A stretch of 64,000 nucleotides of DNA from Cephalopachus bancanus (lineage: Eukaryota > Chordata > Mammalia > Primates > Tarsiidae): positions 1,054,001-1,118,000 of the forward strand of contig JAPVLO010000056.1 of the NCBI GenBank assembly GCA_027257055.1, in the 5' to 3' direction. This document shows, one piece after another, positions 44,220 through 55,479 of this stretch. The translations under genes were made by a program, and so were the position numbers. The notes under the pieces were generated by a model. That model did not search any database and was not told the origin of the DNA. It saw only the letters and a list, made by a program, of their open reading frames with translations. Position 1 is the stretch's first letter. The number at the start of each line of letters is the position of its first letter.

Positions 44220-45965
44220 TGAGCATTTCTTGCAGGAAAGTTTTAGTGGTAATAAACTCCCTCTGCTTTGGTTTATCTGGAAATGTTTTAATTTTCTTCA
44301 CTTTAGAAGAACAGTTATGCCAGATATAAGATTCTTGCTTGACAGATGTTTTTTCTTTTTAGCACTTTAAATATATTAGTCTACTTTCTGCTGGCCTCCA
44401 AAGTTTTTTGATAAGAAATCTGTTGATAGTCTTGTTGAGGACCCTTTGTAATGAATCACTCTTTTTTGCTGCTTTCAAGATTCTTTGTCTTTGGATAGTT
44501 TGATTATAATGTGTCTTAATAAGAGTCTTTTTGAATTGATCTTCCTTGGAGTTTGTTGAACTACCTGGATGCTTTTATCTTTCATTAATTATTGTAAAAT
44601 TTTGCCATGATTTCTTCAGCCTGCTTCCTCTCTTTCTCTCTCTTCTTCTTTGCAACTACCATAATGCATATGTTGCTCAGCTTGATGTGTCTCCCACAGG
44701 TCCCCTGCACGCTATTCACTTTTTTTCAATCTTTCTTTCTGTTCCTCAGACTTCATTCTTTCCATTGTCCCATGTTCAAGTCCACTGATGCTTTAGGCTG
44801 CCTACTCAAATTAGTCTTTGAATCCCTCTAGTAAAATTTTCATTTCAGTTACATGAATTTTCAGCCCCAGAATTTCTTTTTGTTTCATTTTGTTTTTTAT
44901 CATTTATTGATATATCCTTTTTGTTCATATATTACTTTCTTGATTTTCTCCCATTTTTCATTCAGTTTTTTAAAAAACTTTAAGATCGTTGTTTTAAAGT
45001 ATTTGTCAAGTTAATCTGCCATCGTGCTTTTCTTCAGAGACAGTTTCTGTTGATTTTTTTTTTGAATGGGCAATACCTTTCTTTTGTATGCTTCATAATT
45101 TTTTGTTGAAAACTGCATATTTGAATCTAATAAGGTGGTAACTTGGAAAATCAGATTATTTCCTTTCTCCAGGATTTGCTGGGTTTTGTTATTGTTTTTG
45201 TTTCTTATGGTTGTAGGCTGTTTCTGTGCCAAGGATCAGCTTGAGGTGTAAACTTAAGGTCTTCACAGGTCTTTTCTCAGCCTGTACTTTTCCAAAGTTA
45301 CTATATGCGAAGTTACTATCTAATTTTCTCTATTTATGCTGTTACTTTTGAATGTCCTGGTCTTTAATTTCTGGCTTCCAAAAAGAGAAAAAAGGCAAAT
45401 GGGGAAGGGACATGCCCTGGAAGTCACTTCCAGCCAGAGTGGCCACTGGCCCTATTGTCTGCATATCCCTGATCAGAAGCAGAAATCAACAACTGGATCA
45501 TGGGCCCCTGATATTTGGAGCACAGGTTTTTTTGTGTGTATGTGCCACCCTCCACCTCCATTTTGCAAGCTGTGTGTAGGTTGCTTCAGGAACTGATGCA
45601 CAACTGACTATCACTTGTGTAGGACTGGGGATGGGTACTGTCCTAGGAGTGAAAATGGGCTGAAATTCATTGCAATTTACTCTCCAAGTCTTTCCCATGG
45701 AAGTTGCTAGCTTTCAATAGATTTTATTCTGCCAGTGTGATTGTTGTCTAGGTGGGGAGAGAGAGAGATTCCTGGTGGTTCTCAGAATCCTCTGTTCTTA
45801 GATTGCTTTTATAGAAAGTATTTTGTGTTAATTTGTTTCTGAGATATTCCAGAGGAAAGGAAGTAGCATATATCTTAAGCCCCAATATGAGTGTGAATTC
45901 ACAGAGGCAGTCTGTGTTTTCGATGTTTCTATATTTGAACTCCTTTCTGAAATTTAAGGATGCTG
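44220..45965 (-). mobile_element. Ancient L1 (L1M/HAL1-like), 5' portion of fragment
   Basis: Reverse old-L1 text resumes after the Alu: 'tcttgcaggaaagttttagt', 'agtttgattataatgtgtct', 'gatgtgtctcccacaggtcc', 'tttctgttcctcagacttca', 'ttttttgttgaaaactgcat', 'aatctaataaggtggtaact'. The upstream part (45260-45960) has the looks of the 5' UTR. Frames at 44098-45698 are incidental. Confidence 0.75.
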
Positions 45966-46572
45966 ACATCAGGTTGATAATGATGTAATACTTTGGTCCT
46001 ATAGTTAAAAACTGAGCAAGCTTGTTAGCAAAGGAAGATAAATTTATTTGTTTAATTGTATTCTAACCTTACAAATGTGAATAATAACTTTATCAAAGTT
46101 GATAATAAAGTTTGCCATAAAACAGAAAAACTTCAATGGTGAACATATTTATTGCTTTTACATGCTTTAATAAGTTCTTATAATCTTTACCTATACATTT
46201 TACTAAGTGATTAAAAATGTAATATTTTATTTAAAAATTTAATCGTATCACACATCATAGACATTTTTGTTAAAAATATAACTCAGAACATTCGTTTAAT
46301 AATTACATTTTGTCCTATGTGGTTCCATTCCTACTTCTTCAAAGTCTATGTTTAGCTATTAAGCCAGTTGAAATATTTATCTTAAATAATTTTTGCAAAA
46401 ATAAATATAGATGTATCATCTATAATCTAGTTTTTCTATTATTTGAAAATAGCATTTTCCTTATATTCACTTTAAAACATTTTCATTACTATTTATCCAC
46501 TCGCTCAGGTGCTGAGCAAAAAGTCTTGTGCATAGATTTCTATGTTTAAGTTTGGTGTTAGAAGCCTTCAGA
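45966..46572. other. AT-rich sequence, no recognised feature
   Basis: Strongly A/T; nothing coding. Confidence 0.4.
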
Positions 46573-46871
<299 letters not shown>

Positions 46872-46918
46872 TACACACACACACACACACACTCTCTCTC
46901 TCTCTCTCTCTCTCTCTC
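46872..46918 (+). repeat. (AC)n(TC)n compound microsatellite in Alu tail
   Basis: About 10 AC units followed by about 13 TC units at the 3' end of the Alu. A known birthplace for microsatellites. Confidence 0.97.
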
Positions 46919-47149
46919 AGGTCACTTCTCTTTAATCTTACTTAGCATAAATCATCTTTAGATGGCAATGGCTTCATTTATCTTATTAAAAAACAAGATA
47001 ATTTTTTTTTCAGATCTGCATGCCATGCCTGCCTCCTCAGTGTAGTATGTCAGAAGGATCAAGGAATAGTAGATGACTGATATAGTTGATCTAACTTCAT
47101 ACTCAAAATCTGAAGTAGATGTTATTATCTTGCATTAAAAAAGAAGGAA
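46919..47149. other. No recognised feature
   Basis: Short unassigned interval. Confidence 0.35.
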
Positions 47150-49589
47150 CAGAAAGAAGGACGGTGAGTAATGGTGATCAAAGAAATTGATAATTTTCTT
47201 CTACAAAAAGCAAGTATAAAAATTGGACAAAATTCTTGAAAGAAATTATTTCAGGGTACTAGGAATTGACTAATGGCAGAAAAACATTAGGAGGCATTTA
47301 TTTTGAAAAACTGCTAAAACTTTGGGTAAGAATGATAGAACTTTGTGGTATTCTTGCCTGTGACTTCTCCCTTCCTTTCTCCCTCCCCTGAACTACTGAA
47401 AGGAACAAGAGCTTTGTCAATCTGGAATTGACTGCAAACCCCAGCAGCTTTACTGCCACAAGCAATGAATTCAGTTTACAGCAGCAAGCAAGAACGTTTG
47501 GTTTAGCTAGTTAAAATGGCAGACTTAATTGGGAATGGATGGAGAAAACCCACAGTCTTGACATTCCAAGTTTGTCATTCCAATTTGGGATGAGTGACAG
47601 ACAAGTCAGAAACTTTATAAGGAGATTGTGAAAAGTAGAAAGTCATGGAAAGTCAGAATTAAGCTTTTCCACATTTTCCTGATATCTGGAAAACTACACA
47701 TGTATGGGAAGACCCTTGAGAGCCTGAATAAAAGGGAAAGCCAAAGGAGACTTGAAAATTGCCTGACACGTTGAATGTATTCCCCAACCCACAAACAACA
47801 ATTGGGAGTTGACGCATTAATCCAGATATTAGACAAAAACGTCAAAGTAGATTTTATAGTTATGTTTAAGTATTTAAAGTAAGCAACGTTCAATGAATTT
47901 TTAAAAAATTAGTAATAGATTAACAAACAGAATCTAAGAAGTAGAGAATATATTTAAAAATAATCAAATAGAAATTCTAGACTATTAAAGTAAAATAATT
48001 GCTAGTAAAAGAAAATAATTGAAGATAAATTAATTTTCAAAAGTCAATATATGTCCTCAACAATAGTGAGCTTGAAGTAGAAATAATCCAAACTGGATAA
48101 TAGAGAGGAAAAAATTAAAGACAATTAAGCATAGTCTCAGATACTTGTGGGACAATGTCAAGTGTTCCAATATATGTATAATAGAGACCCAGAAGAAGAA
48201 TAGAGAAAGAAACTAAAGACATTATTTTGAGATATAATGGTTTAAACTCCTCAAATTTAATAAAAATTATTAGCCTAAATATCCAAAATTTTCAACGAAC
48301 CTCAAGTAGGGTAAACACAAAGATAATATCACCAAGACACAGCATAGTAAAATTGTTGAAAACTGAGAGAGAGAGATTTTGAAATTAGAAAAAAAAATAC
48401 TCATAATATACAAGGAAACAACAATACAATTTATGACCACAATGAAGTCCAGATGTCCAGATGAAAGTGGGGTGACTTAGTCATTCAAAATGTTGAAAGA
48501 AAAAAGTTGTCAGTGAAGAATTCTATACCCAGAAAAATTATTTTTCAAAAGTGAAAGTGAAATATAGCTTTTTCCTAAAATACGCAAAAACTGAGGGAAT
48601 TCATTGCCAGTATACTTGGCCTGCAAGAAAGACTAAAGAAAGCCCTCAGGTTGAAAGGCTTACTAATCAAATAAAAATTCTAGGCTATTCAAGTAAAAGA
48701 ATTATTAGTAAAAAAATAATTGAAGCTAAATTAATTTTCTTAGAGTAAATTATACTTTATGGTTACTTGGATCCAAGGAAGGAATAAAGAGCTTCAGAAT
48801 AGTCACAATCTTATTCTGTTTGTCTCCTAATTTTTTAAAAAAGGCTTAAGCAATAGCTATAATTCAGTATAACTGGGTATCTAGTATATATAGTTGTCAC
48901 ATTTATGGCAATACTGGCACAAAAAAAGGGGAGGAAATGGAGTTATACTGGTTTAAAATTGCTATCTTTTGCTGGAATAAAGTTAGTATTATCTTGAGCT
49001 AAGTTGCAATGTTACAGATAAATATTGAAATTTCCAGAGCAATCCATAAAAATACTTAAAAATTATATTTAAGACATCAGAGTAATTAAAATGGCGTACT
49101 AAAAATATTTATATAACACAAGAGAAGACAATAAAGGAGAGAAAGGGAAACAAAAGACATGAGACATATGTAAAACAAATAGCAAAGTGGTAGACATAAA
49201 TCCATACATATCAATAAGTGCATTAAATGTGAATGGACTAAATACTACGATCAAGAGGCACAGATTGTCAGACTGGATAAAAATGCAAGACCTACCTTTA
49301 AATCTTGAATTTAAAGACACAAATAGTTTGGAATTTAAAAAAGAAAAAGAAAAAGATGTATCATGTAAACAATAACCATAAGAGAGTTGAGGTGGCTTTA
49401 TTCTAATCAGAGACAATAGACTTTAAGACAAGAAATATTACTAAAGACAAAGGGTAATTTTAGAATGATATGTCAGTACATCGAAGGAATATAAATTATA
49501 AATGCCCATGCACTTAAAAACAAAACCTCAAAATACATTTTAAAACCAGCTCATAAAAGAGGAAATAGATAATTGAAAAATTGTAGTTG
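47150..49589 (+). mobile_element. Ancient L1 (L1M/HAL1-like), interrupted
   Basis: Forward old L1: 'gagcctgaataaaagggaaa' (47720), 'gaagaattctatacccagaa' (48516), 'aaactgagggaattcattgc', 'ctgcaagaaagactaaagaa', and an endonuclease-like start near 49187-49290 whose short frame keeps the pattern ALNVNGLN and IKRHRLSDW seen at the ORF2 start of L1s. All frames are broken. It continues after the ERVL LTR at 50103. Confidence 0.72.
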
Positions 49590-50102
49590 GAGATTAGGGT
49601 TCTTCAGAGAAACTGAACCATTAGAATATGTGTATGTGTGTGTGTGTATATAATATTTGTGTGTATGTGTACATATATACATACATATGTTTTTATATAC
49701 ACATATACAGAAACATGTATATGAATATTTAATTATTATAAGAAAATGTCTCACAGGATTATGGAGGTGAGAAGTTCTCAGATCTGTAGTTGGCAAGCTG
49801 GAGACATAGGAAACCCACCCAGTGGGGTAATTTCCTGCCTGAGGTCAGAAACAACGTTTCAACAAAATAGTTAGGCAGGCAAAGTTTCCTCTTACCTAGC
49901 CTTTTGATTCCATTAAGATCTTCAATTGATTGGATGAGACCCATCCACACTGGGGAAGGCAATCTGTTTACTCAGTCTACCAATTCTTATGTTAATCTCA
50001 TTCAGAATACCCATACAGACACACCCCAAACAATATTTGACCAAATGTCTGGGTACCCCCATGTTCCAGCCAAATTAACACATAAAATTATCTATCACAG
50101 AT
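49590..50102 (-). mobile_element. ERVL-type LTR (MLT2-like), inserted in the old L1
   Basis: Reverse orientation: 'tagggttcttcagagaaact', a TG/TA-rich simple stretch at 49626-49735, 'aggattatggaggtgagaag', 'tagttggcaagctggagaca', 'gggaaggcaatctgtttact', 'cagtctaccaattcttatgt' and 'attaacacataaaattatct'. The polyA region has become a microsatellite. Frames on both strands here are not genes. Confidence 0.85.
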
Positions 50103-50215
50103 ATTTCAATAATCCTCTCTCAATAATTGATATAATAGCTAGAAAGACAATCAGTAAAGACATAAAGATATTGAATGACACTATAAATAATTTAACCTAA
50201 CTGACATTTCCTTTT
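50103..50215 (+). mobile_element. Ancient L1 continuation after the LTR
   Basis: 'agaaagacaatcagtaaaga' and 'gaatgacactataaataatt', then 'aacctaactgacatttcctt' read as old L1 ORF2 in the same orientation as 47150-49589. Confidence 0.6.
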
Positions 50216-50539
50216 ATTAACTGCCAGATGTGTTCCATGTAAGAGGGCCAGACTGGCCTAAAGGCACATGGTGGAGATACCAGTGCTACCAGGTGGGTTA
50301 TCCAGTCAGTAATTTAGAGTGCAACCAAAAATATTGATAGCACTAGGAATGAGAGCTAGGCACAAGAACATGTAATGTGACTTATGTTTGTTTTAGTGAT
50401 CAAGGCCACGTCTTGTGTTCTAGCTCTGAATGGCATCAGAATGTAGGCTAACTTGCATACCTCAATCTGAACAACTCAATAACTTTCAGTACATAGTATC
50501 ACAGTAATTAGCTATTCACTCTCCTCCTCATAAAGGATT
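50216..50539. other. No recognised feature
   Basis: Unassigned interval between L1 and LTR. Confidence 0.35.
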
Positions 50540-51290
50540 AATTTTGAGACAATGCAGGGACCCCTCTTACATGAAAATAAAGCTTGTAGACCCCTCAAGC
50601 ATGAAAATAAAGGAAACTTGAATTCCTTCAAGGGACATTTCAGGCACCTAGCTAGTCTTGAAAAGTAAATGAGTAATTTGATAAGCAAGAAGGTAGAAGT
50701 AGCTTAAACCAATAGCTATGGGAGTTAGATTTAGGAGATGTTTAATCCCTATAGAAACTAAAGATAACATCTTAACACATGTTCCTAAGTTGTTTTTCAG
50801 AAACCCAGACTCTCACCAAATGAAACCACTAATGTGTAGACCTCAGGTAAGGGGGAACTAAGGACTGAACTCTGACCATTGTTCTTTGTTCTAAATTTTA
50901 TTCCTGAGGGATCTGGAGGTGGTCACGCCCATGAGCTAGAACTAACATTCTTTTCTGCTGACCCCAAGTTTTTAGACAAAGCTTCATTTCTTTAACCAAA
51001 ATCTTTGAATCCACCTATGACCTGTGGGCCCCCACTTTGAGATGTCACACCTTTTTAGGTCAAACCAATGCACAGTCTCTATGTATTGATTTACAGCTTT
51101 GCCTGTAACTGCTGCCTCCCTGCCTTTAAAAACCATTATTTGCGAGCCATCTGGAAGTTCAGGTCTTAAGCATGAGCTTCCCAATTCTCCTTTCTTGCTG
51201 CCTTGCAATCAATGCCTCACTTTCTGTCACTGCTATCCTAATGTCAGTGTTTGGCTTAGCTGCACTTAGCAAGTTCACCTTGATAACATG
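50540..51290 (+). mobile_element. Endogenous-retrovirus LTR (ERV, subfamily unsure)
   Basis: 3' half has LTR hallmarks: 'taactgctgcctccctgcct', a TATA-like 'tttaaaaacc' (51124-51133), 'ttgctgccttgcaatcaatg' (a decayed AATAAA), 'gctatcctaatgtcagtgtt', 'tggcttagctgcacttagca'. Near the 5' part lies a 30-bp tandem duplication at 50559-50618. No internal retroviral genes adjoin. Confidence 0.6.
50559..50618 (+). repeat. Imperfect tandem duplication, 30-bp unit
   Basis: Units 50559-50588 and 50589-50618 share 'gacccctc' and 'catgaaaataaag' with a few mismatches. Lies in the upstream half of the putative LTR. Confidence 0.88.
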
Positions 51291-51339
51291 TATATCTACT
51301 GTCTTGTAAAGGATTATATGTACTTTGTTGTAAGGGATT

Positions 51340-51740
51340 ATGGATATTTACTGTTACCATGAACTTGCAATGTTTCCCTGTGGGAGAAGGATTTTCAGCA
51401 ACACAGGTGCTTGTTTTGATGTAGCCAACGGAATGTGAGGGACAGTGAAATAGTTATGCCTGTAAAAGCCTGTAGAAACTGTAAGGACCATCCTGTGGTC
51501 CAACATTTGCTCATTTATCTCTATCACAAGAATGACATGTCCTAGATAGGATCTGCTTCTTCATCCTGGATGCTAGAATAAAAAAAGGCATGTGAAGCAA
51601 TATTGCAGCTCACCATAACCTGGAATGAATCTACAGCCTATTTGAAGTCAGCATGTAATGTGATTGAAATATAAGTTTTGTTACCACTGAGATGTTTTCA
51701 CAGAATAACCTAATGAAAAATGACTGATAAATCTTGACAC
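51340..51740 (+). mobile_element. MLT1-like MaLR LTR
   Basis: 'gtagccaacggaatgtgagg', 'gacagtgaaatagttatgcc', 'tatcacaagaatgacatgtc', 'ctagataggatctgcttctt', 'catcctggatgctagaataa', 'ttaccactgagatgttttca', ending near 'aaaaatgactgat'. Solo LTR directly after another LTR. Confidence 0.75.
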
Positions 51741-52180
51741 TGAACATCCCAACTGATACCACAACCATGGTGTGGTAAACATTCATTGGAATATCTTCCA
51801 AGCCACTTTTCTCTGTTGCAAAAGAAGGTCCTTGCCCATAGGTTAGGGCTGGGAAAGCCATATTTATATTATATCTCTGCAGCACCTTTTGGCCTTAAGC
51901 ATGCCAAAATGGGCCAAATTATTTCCTTAGAGAATGTTACCCAAGCCCTAGAGCCTAGAAATTGGGAGTCAATTAACATACATTAAAATGCTTCCAAAAA
52001 AGGTCTATAAACTCCTGCTGGCCTCTAGAGAAATCCTTGTTCTAATCTCATTTTATTGCTGTATTAATTTCTTTTGGATTCTCAGTATCCTTCCCTCAAA
52101 AGCTGCTTTTAAACCTAAGCCAGTGCTGATTGGCTTCTGTTCATTTGAAACCAAAAGAACCTTAACTAATACATCAAGCA
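51741..52180 (+). repeat. Possible LTR fragment, class unsure
   Basis: Ends 'gaaaccaaaagaaccttaac' 'taatacat', typical of some MaLR/ERVL LTR 3' ends. Upstream part not recognised. Frames at 51786-52185 are not genes. Confidence 0.35.
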
Positions 52181-52969
52181 TCTAAAACTACTCTGACATT
52201 ATTCAAATTCATTCTTTAAATGTTGGCTTAGCAAGGGCCGAATCCTGCCAGGGTTGCTTCTACAGTGGCAGGCGATATGGAAGGAGCCTTGGGCTAAGGG
52301 AGTTGGCTACTCTTTAAATCTGGCCAGGAACAAAGCAGAACCTGGACTTTCCAAATCCCATCTCTTCATTCCAATCTTGCCATGATATATATTCTTTTTT
52401 CTGCCTTACCTCCTTAAATAGGGTTCAGGTTTCCAGCAGGCCTGGTGGGTCCCCTCCTTAGATCACTAGAATAATGGATGGAACAGAATATGCATGATAC
52501 AAAGCCGTCTTGCTATGTGAATGGGTGGTCCCTGGCAGGGTTGATTTTGGCCAAGTAGGTGCTGGATATTTCAGTTACAGAGCATATTGTTGCCTGCAAC
52601 TTCTTGGCAGTATTTCAACCTAATGCATTAAAATATAATTGCCTTTATTAAGAAAAAGAACAGACATGCACTAACAGGGTTTGCAAAGTCAGGGGCAGCT
52701 AACTAATGAAATAAGTTTGTATGTACAAGGCATGGAACTACTTTTATTGACAGCTCCAGAATTTCTTTTCTTCTGGGCATCTGAAGAGAAAGAATGTCTG
52801 TTCAGCTACCAACTTTTCTCTGTGTTGCCTGCCAGATTTCTGGACAAAAAACTTTACAGTTTTAGAAGTTGATGGGTGTTTCTCCTTCCCACATGGCTCT
52901 AGCTAAACTGTTCTAATTACTCCTCTAAGCTTTAGATTCATCTGTCTAAATTTCTGTTGAATATTTTCA
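52181..52969. other. No recognised feature
   Basis: Unique-looking sequence. Confidence 0.4.
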
Positions 52970-53384
52970 ATCTGCAAGTCAGTCCATCAGGTCTAACTCA
53001 GTTTGTGGAAAGTTCATCAGTGAGATCACTCCTCAGATCCCACATCTTTTTTTCCTTCTGTATACTCTATGTTGCTATCACTATCCACTCATACAAGTCA
53101 ATTAGAAATCTCTTCATTATTTTTGACTCTACCTTTTCCATGACATTCTGCATCCAATGAGTCACTACCTTTTGTTGATTTGACTTTCAAAATAGTTTCT
53201 TGAGTCTGCCGTTTCACTGCCTTCATAGAGAGGAATAATACTAGCCTTATACTAGCGTTATAGTCTCCTGATTAAACACTTACAATGCCTCCTCTCCCAT
53301 CAGTTACTCACATTGCTACTAAAGTGATCCTCCTCAAATATAAATTGGATTATATGACTCATTATAAATCTTTGAATTTGATGC
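52970..53384 (+). repeat. L2 LINE fragment, 5' piece
   Basis: Forward L2: 'tgcatccaatgagtcactac', 'tcctctcccatcagttactc', 'acattgctactaaagtgatc', 'ctcctcaaatataaattgga', 'ttatatgactcattataaat'. Interrupted by the next two elements. Confidence 0.72.
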
Positions 53385-53744
53385 TGGCTATAGATTGAAT
53401 TTTGGGGCCCAACCTCTAGTTCACATGTTGAAATCTCACTGTGCAGACATTAAGAGGTGGGCAAGGCCTTCGGTTGGTGCTTAGGTCATGAAGGTAGAGC
53501 CCTCATGAGTGGATTAGTGCTCTTTAAAAAGAGACTCCAGAGAGATCCCTTGTCCCTTCCATTACGTGAAGACACAGCAACAAAGAGACCATCTTTGAAT
53601 TAGGAAGTGAGTCCTCAGACATGAATTTGCCTACATTTTGATCTTGGACTTTGGCCCCAGAACTATGAGAATTAAATTTCTATTGTTTATAAGCCACCCA
53701 GTCTATGGTATTCTGTTACAGCAGCCCAAATGGGCTAAGACAAT
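53385..53744 (+). mobile_element. MaLR-type LTR, full-length solo
   Basis: 'tagattgaattttggggccc', 'ttaggtcatgaaggtagagc', 'cctcatgagtggattagtgc', 'ccttccattacgtgaagaca', 'tgatcttggactttggcccc', 'ttgtttataagccacccagt', ending 'aaatgggctaagaca'. Inserted in the L2. Confidence 0.9.
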
Positions 53745-53751
53745 GCTGTAG

Positions 53752-54080
53752 ACCAGGTGTCCCCAACCTCCAAACTACAGATCGGTACTGATCCATGGCC
53801 TTTTAGGAACCAGGCCACACAGCGGGAGATGAGCGTCAGGTGAGCAAGCAAAGCTTCATCTGTATTTGCAGCTGCTCCCCATTGCTCACATTACTGCCAG
53901 AGCTCTACCTCTTGTCTATTCAGCAGAGGCATTAGAATTCTCATGGGAGCTCAAACCTTGCTGTGAACTGTGCACGCAAGGGATCTAGGTTGCGTGTTCC
54001 TTATGGGAATCTAACGTCTGATGATCTGAGGTGGAGCTGAGGCGGTGATACTAGTGCTGGGGAGTGGCTGCAAATACAGA
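53752..54080 (+). mobile_element. MER1-like hAT-Charlie DNA transposon
   Basis: 'caggtgtccccaacctccaa', 'gaaccaggccacacagcggg', 'gcaaagcttcatctgtattt', 'tagaattctcatgggagctc', 'ggatctaggttgcgtgttcc', 'taacgtctgatgatctgagg'. Non-autonomous; no transposase. Confidence 0.88.
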
Positions 54081-54665
54081 TTAACATGAACAGTGAGGTT
54101 TTTACTGTTTGGAACCTCATCGGTTCTCATCCAGACCTTTCTTATAGGTCTTCCAGTACCATGGAATGCAGATCAGATGTGCACATCCCTGCTCTGGATT
54201 TCCCTTTTAAAATCCTGGGAGCCACTTCTCACACAATACCCTGCCTGTCAATTATTGCTGGCTCTCAAGTGTGTGGCTCAGATCCATTCTTAGAAAAGAA
54301 ACATTCCTTGTCCCAACACTTGCTTTTGTGGACATCGGCTGTGTTCCCACTCTTTGCCTTTTCTCCTACTGTTCCCTCAGCTCTAAAAAACCTGTCCTCA
54401 ACTATGGAAATCCCAAAATTCTTAGCTCAGTGTCACCACAATTGATCCCCCCCAAGTCAGAATTCATTGCTGTCTTCTTTGGTTCGCACTGCATTTGACA
54501 TGATCCTCTAGCGGCATTATTTCATTCTGTCTAGTATAATAATTTGTTGTAAAAAATACACTTTTACCATCTCTGATTGAGCACAGGTACTGTGAATTTT
54601 CTATCCCTGTACCCTAAACAAAGGGCTGGGCACAATGACTGGTTATTGAATGGATAAGTTGCCAG
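54081..54665 (+). repeat. L2 LINE fragment, 3' piece
   Basis: Forward L2 end: 'tttgacatgatcctctagcg', 'tctgattgagcacaggtact', 'gtgaattttctatccctgta', 'agggctgggcacaatgactg', 'gttattgaatggataagt'. The first 250 bp are less clearly L2. The frames at 54086-54498 are not genes. Confidence 0.6.
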
Positions 54666-55267
54666 GTCTAATTGGTGCAGGAGTCCCATCTGCGTCATTT
54701 TCCTTGAACGGTGAGTTCTCTTGTGAAAGTGAATTTGAACTTGGGTAACCTGGTCCATTGACTCAAGGGGATTGATTAAAAAGTTGTCATTTCTGTCCTC
54801 TCAAAACTGGCAGCTTTGCACCTGTAACCAGCAATGCCTTTTTGAGAGAGGTTCATTCTTGTAGATAGTATAAAATGTTTTAACCTTCAGGAACCAGAGA
54901 ACTAATTTTCAGGAGACAGTATTGTTCACAGAATGAGCCAGAGGCTTTCCTCTTTATAGATAGTAGAGTGATACATAAGTTATTACAAAAATGGGACATT
55001 TTAAAGTACACTAATATAATCAAACTTAGATACTTTTTTGAAATATTTATATATGGCTAGAATTTGTCAACCTATAAATAACTGCATTCACACATTGATT
55101 TAAAAAATAAAATTATTTCTAAAAAATAAGAGTAACATCCTTGGTAATTGAAAACCTCTATATACTGCTTCTATGAGTGCTAGAATATAATATAAAGTAA
55201 TTATACACACCTATATACTTTAATCAATTTCTTCACAGTATCCCTCTGAATAATACATTTTTTTGGA
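54666..55267. other. AT-rich sequence, no recognised feature
   Basis: Unique, AT-rich flank of the large L1. Confidence 0.4.
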
Positions 55268-55479
55268 ATAGTCTAATTTTTTTTATTATCAATATTTTTT
55301 ATTTTGATATTGTGGGGTACAATATCAAGGGTTAGGTATACAAGTATGCTTCATTTAGGCCCCTTTGTTGATAACAGGTGTCTCCCCGTCCCCAGACAGA
55401 TGTTTACTACCATTAGTCCCATCCCCCCCATGGTTTCCCACCACTGTCATTTTCTTATGGTAGTGCATTGGATGATCAA

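Noticed and set aside
48360..48420. Possible GA microsatellite (gagagagagag)
   Set aside because: Only a few units within old L1; too short to call.
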